Assembly (NCBI GenBank): GCA_000320605.2
Contig: KB445796.1
Span: 774,926-838,925, forward strand
Direction: 5' to 3'
Origin: Gelatoporia subvermispora B
Taxonomy: Eukaryota > Basidiomycota > Agaricomycetes > Polyporales > Gelatoporiaceae
DNA: 64,000 bases
Shown: positions 12,341 to 23,700 of the stretch, piece after piece
Numbering within the stretch: position 1 is the first letter of the stretch
How the letters are laid out: the number at the start of each line of letters is the position of its first letter
The notes under the pieces: generated by a model
What the model saw: only the letters and a program-made list of their open reading frames with translations
The model's database searches: none
What the model was told of the DNA's origin: nothing
Made by a program: the position numbers and the translations under genes

Positions 12341-13582
12341 ATGGACTGGTCGCAGAAGATACCTCCAGAGACCACAGATAGGATCATTGACCATCTTCAT
12401 TATGATCGCCCCACCCTTCGACACTGCGCGCTTGTGTGCCATGCGTGGCTTCCTGCGTCGAGATTTCACCTGTTCTACACTGTGACCGTCAGCGGCGTCA
12501 GGATCTTCGCATCCGAAAAACTCGTCGAGAGCGCCCCTTGGGTAGCTTATTGCGTGCGCGACCTGAAGTTGACAGGAACAATCATACCACAAAATAAGGA
12601 TCCGGAAGCTCCATTAGTCCCCATCGTCACCAAATTCACACATCTACGTTCATTGCATCTCTACTGGACACTCCAACGTTTTCCCAGCCCCTCTCTTCTC
12701 ACCCATCTCAGTTCCATCACGGAGCTCGTTTTTGTGAACGTCCGGTTCGTCAACAACTGCGAACGGCTTGCCAAGTTCATCGCCCTCTTTCCCTACCTTC
12801 AGAAGCTCATAATTCGCACGATCTCGAGCGAGCTGCCCCCACGAGAACAAATGATCGGAGCTGATGAACTTGTCGCGGTGCTCTCCCGTTCGTCAATCAG
12901 AAAGCTGCTTGTGGGTGGCATGCACAGCACGATCGCGTCGGCACTGTGTCGAGCATCTCTCCCGCACCTGACGCACTTCGCTCGGATTCGCGTATACAGC
13001 AAGGCCCCTGCCGAACACGCTATGTATGTTGCCCTCTCACCCTCGTTGCGAGAGGTGAGCTTGGACGTAACGGGATGGACAAAACCTGATATTGGTGCGT
13101 ACGCGACGCTCTCCCGTGCAACGGAGTTTGTTGCTGATACTCAGGTCACAGACGACACCGATTATATGCGACTCATCGAACCGTGCCCGACCGGACTGCC
13201 TACCCTGCGCATAATAGGGCTACCCTCGCAGCTCGCTGTTGCTGCAAGGGTCTTTGGCGATATCGTACAGCCTCGCTTTGCAACTACGCACCTTCATCTG
13301 ATCTGCCCGGAGGCTTTCAGCCAAAGCAAAGACCAAATCATACAGGAGATACAAGATCTTGCCAACGTCTTGCAGGCAGACTGGACACGCACGACGCGCA
13401 TCCTCGTGTGTTTTGCGGGAAGGATTATGGACGAGCGTCAACTCGGAGCACGCACAGAGGGCATTGCGAAGCAGATTTTCGCCGATTTGCTCAAACGGGG
13501 TACGGTACAGTTGCAATTCGTCAGTGATCTCATGGAAGCGATCGATCGAGAACTAGTGTTGGAACCAAATATGCCTCAGTGA
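12341..13582 (+). CDS. F-box protein (polypore expanded family)
   Basis: Uninterrupted 413-residue protein. The N-terminal 50 residues form an F-box: IPPETTDRIIDHLHYDRPTL followed by CALVCHAWLPASRF. The remainder shows irregular hydrophobic repeats (ITELVFVNVRF, LSPSLREVSLDV) like the degenerate leucine-rich part of this family. F-box proteins link targets to the SCF (Skp1-cullin) ubiquitin ligase, and the target here is unknown. Agaricomycetes carry tens to hundreds of these genes, commonly in fast-changing regions. The position next to an NLR pseudogene and a relic of a related F-box gene fits birth-and-death evolution. Start chosen as the ATG at MDWSQK, which is shared with the relic at 8122. 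Confidence 0.85.
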   Translation: MDWSQKIPPETTDRIIDHLHYDRPTLRHCALVCHAWLPASRFHLFYTVTVSGVRIFASEKLVESAPWVAYCVRDLKLTGTIIPQNKDPEAPLVPIVTKFTHLRSLHLYWTLQRFPSPSLLTHLSSITELVFVNVRFVNNCERLAKFIALFPYLQKLIIRTISSELPPREQMIGADELVAVLSRSSIRKLLVGGMHSTIASALCRASLPHLTHFARIRVYSKAPAEHAMYVALSPSLREVSLDVTGWTKPDIGAYATLSRATEFVADTQVTDDTDYMRLIEPCPTGLPTLRIIGLPSQLAVAARVFGDIVQPRFATTHLHLICPEAFSQSKDQIIQEIQDLANVLQADWTRTTRILVCFAGRIMDERQLGARTEGIAKQIFADLLKRGTVQLQFVSDLMEAIDRELVLEPNMPQ

Positions 13583-15725
13583 GCCTGTATGACCGTTGCT
13601 TTTGGTTACTCAATGGTCTCTAGTTATCTTCTACGTTGAGTGTTAATAAATTTGACATATGTTGGGAAGTACATATAGGTACTAAAGTCTTGTGCGGTAA
13701 ATGCATGTTGTTGATCTATAACAACGAACGTCATGGAATCATTGGGTAATGTAACCTTCTGCATCACCTCAGGTCTGCCTTATATCTAGCTAGTCCTCTG
13801 CGTTTGTCTCTGGTTACCACCAAAGCTACTGCCCAGGCGACCAACCGTCTTGTAATGAGATTTCTTTCGGTACCCCCAAAAGGTATACCCATGCAAGGGA
13901 ACAATATTTCCGATCACACAATATCTTGGACGCAAAAATGTTCAAGGCTACATCAAGGCGGATGATGCCCATTGCACCCACATTGCGACAGGTTGTGCGG
14001 TTTTGTTTACGTGGGTACCTTCTTCACAGGGATGCGGCACATTTGACAAACCGCAGAGTCTTGGAGCTCATCTCCAAAACATTCCAGTTACTACAGCGAA
14101 CTCTGTTGTCAGCATTACGGTGGCAATTGCGTAAACGGCCTCACGTTCATCCAGACTTGTCTGTGCATCCCATTCTTGGAATGTTTTGTGGAACCAGCGC
14201 TGATCAAGGTATGATAGTTTGTAGGCCATTTCGTTCATACGCATGCATAGACTTGGAAGGCTCACCTGAATCTACAGATGGATCAGCCAAACAGCACGAA
14301 TGAGCGCACTAATATTATTCTTTCGCTTCCTGCGGTTGGGTTGGTCTGATACGTTGATTTCATTTTCGCTGCTATTGTACCACGCTCACGATTGACCATC
14401 CAGGTGCGTTCTGGCGACGATCGCGTACACTACCGTCACAATTCTTTTGATCCAGACCCCCGTCACCGCTTCCGAGTTGATGCCTTCGTCATCTCTCTCT
14501 CTCTTTCCCATGCCATCCTTTTTCCCATCGTATTATTCGTCGGTGCTACGTCGATATTCTTGTTTACTATCCAGCTTAACAACATGCTAGACCAAAGGCT
14601 TGACGACAACAGCAGCGGCGGGCAACAGGGACACCTAGAAGTTGCAGGCAAGTGTGAGATCCTGAGCTGCGCTCTCTCCATGGAAGATCACAAGTACGTT
14701 GTTCCCATGTTGTTTTGAAAGTTTTGCCAGAAACTATCATCGCTCTCAACTGTTGATGTTCCGGTGCAAATCACCATTCCCACTTGCACCGGTGCTGAAC
14801 ATTCCAAGGAGAGTCAAGACATTCTGCAAGATAGGGGGTATGGGCATAGAATATACCAATTTGAGGCCTGTAGATTACAGATACCTTCAAGTGCAGTTCA
14901 GGACAGGTGGAAACATGTACATGTGTGGCTTAATGGATTTCGTCGTGCTCTTAAATAAGTTACAAGCAAGAGAGCATACCAGCTGTGACTCGGAGACTCA
15001 GGATCGTTCGTAGTTTTGCAACGGTGAGCAATTGAGTTGTTCGTTTATTTCCTTGGCCGATGGTCACGAGTATACTCAGACTGGAGACTGTCGCTCGGTG
15101 TACTTTACCACTCCTTCGGTGTGTCCCTGACAGTAGAGATCTAGCCAAATACGAAAGCACACCTTCATCATAAATTCACAATCATGGGCCGCCCCTCTCC
15201 CAAGTACTACGGTTTCTGCACTCGGTGAACCAAGCCAAAGAACACGCTCGACTAAAGGGCTAACGGGGTTTATAGAATCTGCAGGATTAGGAGGTGATAG
15301 CCACAAATATATTCTCCGACGATCTACCTTTCGCTAATAAGACTGCAGACCAATGCGAGATATGAGACGCAAAGTTTTGGATAAATCATCCCTCGTAAGC
15401 TCGCAGTTGATGTGTATGGTCTAAGAAGCAGTCAAATATGGAGTTGATCTACGACCATGTTGGTGTTGGTCTAAATCCCGTCGCCTCGGAAGCAGCCTCT
15501 TGCAATACCTTTCGTCGTAATTCAAAACAAAGAAGTTCTAAGCTTTGCACCAGTAGGGGTAGCATAATGACAGTCATCGTCCGTTCTGCTCGACAACTAT
15601 ATCTTTCTTTTTCGTGGGAAAATTCGAAATAGTAGATCACGTGACGGGAACCTTTGCCATGTTGTGCACATGCCCCCGATTGGGTAGCTTCTCCGCGCCA
15701 CTCACCCATTCACTATACTACCGCC
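13583..15725. other. 2.1 kb gap, no supported gene
   Basis: Several open stretches exist on both strands (for example minus 14265-14068 and plus 14392-14718) but no domain is recognisable, and joining them needs arbitrary splices. A CT tract lies at 14491-14507. This marks the boundary between the accessory block and the conserved gene-dense region. Confidence 0.4.
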
Positions 15726-16816
15726 ATGGACGCAAAAATGCATGTACCCCTCTACCATTTCTTGCACGCTCCTCGCTCAATTCGCCTACAGAAAACCCTT
15801 GAAGGTCGCCGAGCTCAAGGAACTCCTGCAAAAGGCCAACGTCAGTTTCCCTAGCAAGGCCAACAAGCAAGACCTCGTCAACAAGGTCCTCGAATCCCCT
15901 GCGGCCATCGACGTCTTCAACGCTCAGTATGCCAAGGAAGCATCTCCGCCAAAGAAATCTACATCTACGTCCAAGCCTGTTCCGTCACCAGCCCAAATTG
16001 AAGAGCCAGTGAGTAGTTCCACGGCCACTTGCGCACGTCCCACTAAACAGACTTCTCGTGCACAGGCAGCTGAAGAGTGCGTACTGCCTGCTGTCTACAC
16101 CTCCAGACCAAACTCATCGTCCTGCAGTGTACAGGTGACAAACGGTACTGACGCTTCTACTTCCCCTCCCAAACCCCTCTCCAGCCGTCCAGCCTCCCCA
16201 GCCAAGCCTCCTTCAACCAAAGCACCTGCGTCCAAGGTACATACCCCGTAGTGTTTTACTAATCGCTCAAACTCACCCATTGTGCAGCCTGCAGCCGACG
16301 CGTCCGCCTCTCCGCAACTATCTGAGCCCGCGGTCCCCTCCACGGACGTGGATGCTGAAGTCGAGAAGCGCAAGGCCCGCGCAGCGCGCTTCGGTATCGC
16401 CCTCGTTGAGCCCACACCGCCCAAAACCACCGCAGCGAAGAAAGAGAAGGCAGTTTTGAAGCCCGCGGCTGCCGCCGCCCCTCTTGAAGTGCGTCTTCGC
16501 CCTCGCCTGGCCTGTAATTCATTTAACGGACCGATCATCTCTAGGACCCCGAGAAGCTGCAAGCACGTGCAGCGCGCTTTGGGATCGAGCCGAAAGCTGC
16601 AGCAGTAACCAAGCCCGCTGCTGCTGCGACGAATGGGAACGGAAATGGGAAGAAGAGGTCTGCACCCGCGACAGAGAACGTTGACGCGGAGGAGCTTGAG
16701 AGACGACGGAAACGCGCGGAGAGGTTTGGTTTGCCAGTTGACGTGAGTCCTCCCCTTCTCGATGCACGTTTATTCTGACGTTCTCGTGCTTCTAGGGTGC
16801 CAAGGTCAAGGCATAA
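15726..16816 (+). CDS. SAP-domain RNA/DNA-binding protein, Tho1/SARNP-like
   Basis: The N-terminus is a SAP domain (LKVAELKELLQKANV, then KANKQDLVNKVLESP). The C-terminus carries three copies of the basic motif typical of Tho1/CIP29: KARAARFGIA, QARAARFGIE and RKRAERFGLP, and the protein ends GAKVKA. This family binds RNA and chromatin and works with the THO/TREX mRNA export machinery in the nucleus. Introns are visible at 16009-16065, 16237-16287, 16489-16544 and 16743-16795. The best start is ATG at 15726: a 14-nt exon (MDAK plus two bases), then a 52-nt intron with a GC donor (15740-15791), gives MDAKIKPLKVAELK, matching the family N-terminus. A start at 15742 without that intron is the alternative. 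The region around 16070-16230 may hold one more intron. Confidence 0.8.
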
Positions 16817-17322
16817 GGCACGATATCCGAGTCGGCCGCTGTGATGTACTTTTGTTGGTAGGATTATAGTATCGTTAATGCAATATCGTGCGCCGCTCCA
16901 TGTCGGCCTGTCTTGTGACTCCGATACCCCTCTTATATTGTCTCGACCTGCATGGCATTGTTGGTGCCTTGAGCAATGTTCAAACTCGACATCTGTCAGC
17001 GGGTCGGGCACCCGCACACATGACGAGGTGTGATCACGCAACGACATGCGAAGACACTGCGAGCTATTCCTGTGCAGTCTGTGCATAGCCTGCCAAACTG
17101 ATCTGGCTCCCTTCATGTGCGTCTTATCTACTCTACGCGTCATTCAGCGAAACCCTGGGTGTAGGGTACTGTTGCAGGGCACAGGGCAAATCCGCCGGCG
17201 CCTCTTCAATATATGTAGGTCCATCATGGCAGCTTTTCATCTCATCTCATCCTACAGGCACGCGGTACATTCACTCTCGCTTCCAGCGTTCATAATATAT
17301 CCCTTTCCCGATCTAGCCTGCC
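16817..17322. other. Intergenic
   Basis: Serves as 3' flank of the SAP gene and 5' flank of the PP2C gene. No further gene is visible. Confidence 0.5.
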
Positions 17323-18718
17323 ATGACGTTCGCCGGTCACAGAGGAGAGACGTCGCTCGGATTGGATTTGAGTCAAATGCCTGGGGTCGGCCCCTGGCCG
17401 TACACAGTTCTCTCGGAGCCGGACCTCGCATTACAGCTGGAACGACTCTCGGGACATCGTGAGGTCGAGGGCGTCGACTGCGTCTCGTTCCAGCCTGCAC
17501 CCATTCTTGACGTGAACCAGGACCGGTACATCGTGCAGAGCTGGCAGATGCCCGGTGACACAAGCCCATGGCGGTTCATGGCAATCTTTGACGGTATGTA
17601 CTTGATATGCGAGAGCAATCTTGATCGTGTGCTGTGAGCTCATAGTCCGACGCAGGTCATGCGGGCCACGACACCGTAAACTATACCGTGCGCAAGCTGC
17701 CACAGCTCCTGCAAACCCGTCTCGCTACCGCACTCGGCGACGCGAAGGACGCGCGCCTTGCACCCGCGGCTGTTGCAAACGTGCTCCGTACAGTCGTCAT
17801 CGAGCACGATGATGACATCACACGCGGACTCACGGACCTCTTCCCTGGCGGACCGGATGCCATTGCGCAGATGTCCGACGAAGAGATACGTGCTGCAGCA
17901 ACCGATGCGGAGGGTGAGCCTGTAGACGCGGTCAAGCGCAGCATGGCAGGGACGACCGTGCTCGTCGTGCTCGTGGATCCTGCACGAAACCTATGGGTTG
18001 CGAGTCTTGGGGACTGTCAAGCGGGTGAGTTACGTCTGGTTGCTGAATCTGGCGGTCTAGGATGGGCTGAAACCGGAAAGTTCTTGGGGTACAGGATGCA
18101 GAAAGGACATGGGTTGTATCAAACCTGAGTGCGAACCACCACGGCAAAGACGAGGCAGAGGAGGCGCGGGTGCGCAGCGAGCACCCGGGCGAGGATGAAT
18201 GTATCGTGAACGACCGCGTCCTCGGTCGCTGTGCCATTACCCGTGGTATGTACACGCCACCTCCGTCAGATACCATATCTTACGTTGCCGCGACAGCAAT
18301 CGGCGATCAGCTATATAAGTTACCTGCAGTGTATGCCGATCGCGTGTTTCGTACCGTGATGCCCACAGGACACATCGTCAAGACGCTCCACGAGACACTA
18401 CCACGCAACCGTACTCCGCCGTATCTCTCCAATGTGCCCGATGTGCAGCATGTCAATGTTGCAGGGTTTACTTCACAGCGCGTAGTGCTTGTCATGGCCT
18501 CGGATGGACTTGTGAATCAGTTCTCCGGGGAGATTTTGTCGAAGGAGGCGGCGAAGGAGTGGGTCGAAATTGCTGGTAAACCTGGAGAGAAGCCGGCGCT
18601 GCGACTGCTGCGACATGCTATTGGTGGAGACGACGTGGAGAAGGCGTCGGCTTTCTTAACGGTGGAGATGGAGGACAAGTGGATTGACGACACGACGGTG
18701 CTCGTCGCAGAGCTCTGA
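17323..18718 (+). CDS. PP2C-type (PPM) protein phosphatase, paralogue 1
   Basis: Four exons (17323-17593, 17656-18024, 18081-18245, 18297-18718) encode 408 residues. PPM motifs appear in order: NQDRYIVQ (first metal-binding Asp region), FDGHAGHD (DGHxG motif), AGTTVLVVL, VASLGDCQA (GDS/A motif), VRSEHPGEDE, AITRAIGDQLYKLP, ASDGLVNQ and the terminal DDTTVLVAEL. The EHPGE and AIGD-YKLP features resemble the pyruvate dehydrogenase phosphatase-like branch. Mn/Mg-dependent Ser/Thr dephosphorylation is the expected activity. I see no clear mitochondrial targeting signal, so location and substrate are open. Exon 3 starts at the AG before TTCTTGGGG, which restores VLGVQD and gives an exon of 165 nt, the same as in the paralogue at 35259. 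Both genes share all three intron positions and phases. Confidence 0.88.
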
Positions 18719-18961
18719 CCAATTGGCGACGCTGGGATCTGTGAGGATCTATCTACACGATCTAATCTAATCTCATTTCGGGGACCTGAGAGGTCGATCG
18801 GATCCACGTGTTGTAGGCGCTTAGATGAGAATGACTAAGGGAAAAGTTGCGGACCCGACTCGCAGCCTCAGTCTGCACCCTTAGAGGCACCAGTTTGCTC
18901 CTCCTATTCCCTTCTCATCTACACTTGCTTTCGACCACACATATCTGAGACGGCACACAAG

Positions 18962-20550
18962 ATGTCAGTAGCAACTCCCGAGTCCCTTCAAGGGCTTTTC
19001 ACCTGCCTGTCATGCTCCATTGCATTCCACTCTGCGGACGACCAGAGTAAGTGTGCACCCGACTTGTCTTTTATGTATTGTACTCATCGAACTGTTGCAG
19101 GGGAGCACTACAGGTCTGATCACCACAGATACAACATGAAGCGTCGTGTTGCGGGCCTGCCCCCCGTCTCTACCGATCTCTTCAATCAGAAAGTGCTCGA
19201 GCGGCGTGCAGAGACGGCCGTCATGGTGTCCCCGAAAGGTTCCACCTGCGAAGTGTGCAAGTAAGTGCCGCATAATTCTCGTATAATATGGCTTGTTAAC
19301 AAGGATTCTCAGCAAATCATACACTACAGAGAATGCATACCGGTCGCACTTGGCTTCGAAGAAGCACAAGGAAAATGAGTTGAAGGCCATGTTGAAGGCA
19401 AAGAATGAGCCCGCTCCTTCCCCATCTACAGAGGCCATGCCGGAGGATACACCCGAGGTGCCCTCCGCATCGACCTCCACGCCACCTGCCGAGCCCGCAC
19501 AGGCAGAGTCATCGCGCGGCGTAGCTCTGACCATCGACGCAGAGGCAACCGAGGAGCAAGTAAACATGACTATTGACGAGAAGATTGCCGCGGCCCGCGC
19601 ACGTCTCTCGCCCACGCAGTGCCTCTTCTGCCCAGAGTCCGCCGCCTCGCTCGAGGAGAATCTCACGCACATGTCTGTCGCACATTCGTTCTTCGTCCCC
19701 GAAGCAGAGTACCTCGTCGATCTGCCCGGTCTCATCACGTACCTTGGCGAGAAGATCGCCGTTGGAAACGTTTGTATCTTCTGCAACGGGCGCGGGCGCG
19801 AGTTCCGCACGCTCGATGCGGTGCGCAAGCACATGCTCGACAAGGGCCACTGCAAGATTGCGTACGAAGCAGAGCAAGATCGCCTCGAGGTTTCAGATTT
19901 CTACGATTTCACCGCGTCGTACCCTGACGCGCAGAAAGCATTGAGAAAGAAGCGCTCCAAAAAGCAGGCAGCGGCATCCGATACTTCCGACGGGGAGTGG
20001 GAGGAAATGGACGTCGACGAAGAGGGGGACGTGGACGAAGTCATTATGGAAGATGCTTCAGATGCATCATCCACCGACGAGGAGGACGATGACGACTTGG
20101 CCGACAACCAAATCAGCTATGGCGACAACGAGTTTGAGCTCGTGCTTCCTTCTGGCGCGCGGATAGGACACCGTAGTATGCGTCGATATTACGCGCAGTC
20201 CTTCCCATCTGTGCCACGCTCAGGCAAGGCGGAGGACCCTAATTCGGGAGCTGCGCTCGTGCGGCGGTTACTCGCCGACAAGAACTCCGCTCTCGTACCT
20301 CGCAAGGGTGGCTTCGGTGCCTACGGCAGTGGTACGGAAGTACTGAAGGCAAGAAACCGCGGAGAGGCACGGGAAGCTGGTCGTCACATTCGCGAGTTCC
20401 GCGACCAACGGAGACGGGAAGAGTTCAAGACCCGTGTTGGATTCATTCACAATAGCCAAAAACATTTCAGAGATCCGCTTCTCCAGGTCAGTTGTCCTTC
20501 CATATACACGCCCCCATCATATATTGACGTCGCTGCCACGCACATAGTGA
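18962..20550 (+). CDS. REI1: Rei1/Reh1-like pre-60S ribosome factor
   Basis: Four exons (18962-19046, 19101-19260, 19313-20486, 20548-20550) encode 473 residues. Zinc fingers appear at the N-terminus (FTCLSCSIAFHSADDQREHY), then CEVCNKSYTTENAYRSHLAS-KKH, and a pair in the middle (CLFCPESAA...HMSVAH, CIFCNGRGREF...HMLDKGHC). An acidic stretch follows (EWEEMDVDEEGD and the next 40 residues), then a conserved C-terminus (VGFIHNSQKHFRDPLLQ). This is the domain plan of Rei1, a cytoplasmic factor that helps release and recycle export and assembly factors from the nascent large ribosomal subunit. The last intron (20487-20547) ends exactly before TGA, so the final exon holds only the stop codon. It lies tail to tail with RAX2. 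Confidence 0.92.
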
Positions 20551-20788
20551 TCGAACACAGGGATATCATAGCTTCGTGGTTACATCATATGGTAGACTGT
20601 ATGCTAGGCAGGAGCGTGTGATTCATAGAGGAAGAATAATTCTCATATGAAGAGGCAGAGTCCTCGTGAGTCCGACTGCAACACCAAATGTCAAATGTCG
20701 GGACTCGGGTATGTACTATAACGACAATGCGACGAAAGCAAAAGTTCTCATAAGCGATACCGAGAAGGAACGGGTAAGATAAATAGCT

Positions 20789-23700
20789 CTAGTACACGTA
20801 CGCCGCAGGGACAACACCCTCTTGTCCCGTCCGTGCGTCACGCGCATACCACCACCTGGTACACGAGCGTCAGCCAAATTATCCGGGAGAACGACTGCAG
20901 AACTTACGATGGGTCCTTGTCATCCAGGATCTCTAAATCCTGTCCGGCGGCGAGGGCCAGCTCTCCTTCACCGGCGCCATCGAAAGAATATCTAGCGTGT
21001 GCGGGTCGAATCTCCTCCGCGCCCATCGTACCAGCGATTGCGTCAGATGGAGTCTCAGCGCGCACGTAATTACTGGCATCGGGTGCGAATGGATCGTGGT
21101 CGGCGGCCATGGCAGCTGCACCCATAGCACCCTCTTCCTGCCCCACATTCTGCACCCCGAATGGTCCCTGTGCGCCGAGGATCGTGGTCCTGGTCGCGGC
21201 GTTGATGTGCGCGAGCAGCGACGACGGGCGGTGCGATGAGTCATCGTCCTCATCGACATCAGCAGCGTCGTACTTCGCGAGCTTGTCGTCCCGCCGTGCG
21301 AAGAGCGTCCAAAGGATGCCGATCAAGACTAGGAGGAACACAATACCCGCAGCAATGGCGATAGAGATCAGAATGACCACGCCAGTTGCGAGGAAGTCTA
21401 ATTCACTCGTGTTAGCGCGATGTTCACGAAAGAGCTCAGACACAGGAACTTACGCTTCTGGGTGAAGCTGAACGTTGAGAATGAGTGGATGAGAGCAGAA
21501 AGGACACCTAGGTTCCCAGAACTTGAAGCCGACGAAATGTACGGAATGAAGTTCTCGCCATCGAACAATGCCGAAGACGCATTGCCAAAGGAAGAGTCGG
21601 ACAAGCTCCCAGAGATCCAAAGCATGCGGTCCGACTCGACCACGCCGTTAGCAGCATGGGTATTTTGAAGGGGCACCACAGTGAGCTGCGAGATTTCGGT
21701 CGCTGGCTGCAGGCTCGATCCTATTCGGAAGTCAGCATCGACCTCTCGAGTAATCCTACCACGAGGACAGTATACGTACCAACGTTAGACCACTGCTTGC
21801 CGTTCCAGAAGAACAGGAACGATGATGACCCGTCTGCGGATCTTCAATAGATGTCAATGGACTATTGGCCATCAGACTGGAAAAATATACTCACTTCCCG
21901 GCAGCAAAGATGCTGCTCACATTCCCATTGTCAACCGTCACAGCGGTAACGGGGCCCGGGAGGTCGTTCCCACTGCCCACAGCTGCCCAAGTCTGGTTCG
22001 AGATAGTGTACGCTGCGACGTTCGCCGGAGTACCGTCAGCCAAGGCGATGGATCCCGCTGCAATGATGATGTCTTCGTTGTTCTGCGACAACCGAGGTCA
22101 ATGATACACCGACAGTCTGGTTGAGTTTAGACGCACCCCAGCGTAATCAACAGATGCCACTTCTCCCTGGATCCCATTTCCAAGTGCACTCCACTGCTTC
22201 GAGGACGTTCCGAAGGCGCAGATAGCCCGGCATGCATTAGAACCAGCTTGAGTGAACGATCCCGCAATGATGAGGGTGTCGGACTGCGATGGCGAAGCGG
22301 TGATAGAGCGGACCACAACGCTAGATCCAGACCCGGACTGTAGCGCCTGGAAACCAGACACATCGTATTGCTGCTGTGCGAGGTCGTAGATGACAAATCC
22401 GTTCACATTCGCACCCTGCAAGCTGAACTGGCCGCCAATGTAGAGCTCGTCACCCTGGACAAGTAGGGCACGGACGACACCATTCAGCTGGTTGCCCTGC
22501 AGCGGTGTGATACTACCGGTCGTGTCATCGTAAATGGCCACATCCTGCAGTCCGGAACTCGACCCCGAGGAGAACGAAAAGTTGCCCCCCAGGACGACGA
22601 CTTCCTTCGAGGACGAGGTGTTGGTCCAGAAAGCACCCGCAAGGACGGCGGGCGCAATTGCAGGAGACGGCGGCAGGGGTGCCAGCGTCGTACTCGACTG
22701 GCGCGTGAATAGGTGCCGAACGCTGAGGTTAGGAATCCACGACCTCGCGGAATGGCGCAGGTGCGAGCGTCTGCGCTTGGTCGACGCTGTCGCATTCGAG
22801 CTGACGGAGCTCGCCAGCTCCACGCCGAGCGGCGTGATGGTCGGGATGTCGCTCGCACCGTTCTGAATCATTGCGAAACCGGTGGCGCCGAACTGCAGCG
22901 AGGCAGCGACGCTTCCGGCGAGGAACTGGCTGTTACTCGCGGTGCCGTTTGCAATAAACGACAGGCTGCCGATGAGGAAGCCGCCATTGTTGACCCATAC
23001 CGCGTTGGTAATGTTCCACGCCGCAAAGCCGACGTTGTTCTGACCGAGGCTGTTGCCCGACGAGACGACGTCCGTGAAGTTGCCAGTGACGAGCAACTGT
23101 CCGTTCGAGACGTCGAGGTCGGTCACTGCGCCGTTTACGCCAGAGTCCAGGGAGCTCCATTGGTTCTGTTGGACGTCATACATCGCAACTCCCTGCAGCT
23201 TTCCTTGTGTCGAGGCCGATGTTGTGTCGGAGAACGAGCCACCTACAAACAGCGTGTCGCCGTCGAGGGCGAGCGACGTCACTGGTGCATTCAAGCCGTT
23301 GTTCGAAAGCGCTGTAAGGGCGCCGTTCTTGAAGGCAACGATGTTGGCTGCGCCGGATGCTGACCCGGAAGTCAGGTTGAAGGTGCCTCCGAGGAAGATG
23401 GTGCCGGATGAATGGTGTGCAACAGCGGCGATGGAAGGGGAGCCAGACGAGGTGATATCAGCACCGTTCCCGAGGGCCTGAAGAAGATCGAGCCCAATTC
23501 CGTCCAGTGCGGTCAAAGACGCGTTTGGAAGCGCAGATGCCGCATTGACGGAGCTGGCACTCAAGGGCCATTCGAAGAACCCGAAGCCCCGTTGTCCGCT
23601 AGAAGTCGAATTGACGGTGGTACCATTGGCATCCGCGGTCACGTTTGCACTGGTCAGGACCAGCTGTACCCTATCCGCAACCAGCTCGTACTTGCCATTT

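Noticed and set aside
13926..15013. Possible membrane protein gene on either strand
   Set aside because: Open readings have hydrophobic stretches but no consistent splice structure or recognised family.
22098..22800. Idea that RAX2 is broken near the basic KRRRSHLRHS stretch
   Set aside because: Frame is continuous and similar basic stretches followed by FTRQ occur in other basidiomycete RAX2 proteins.
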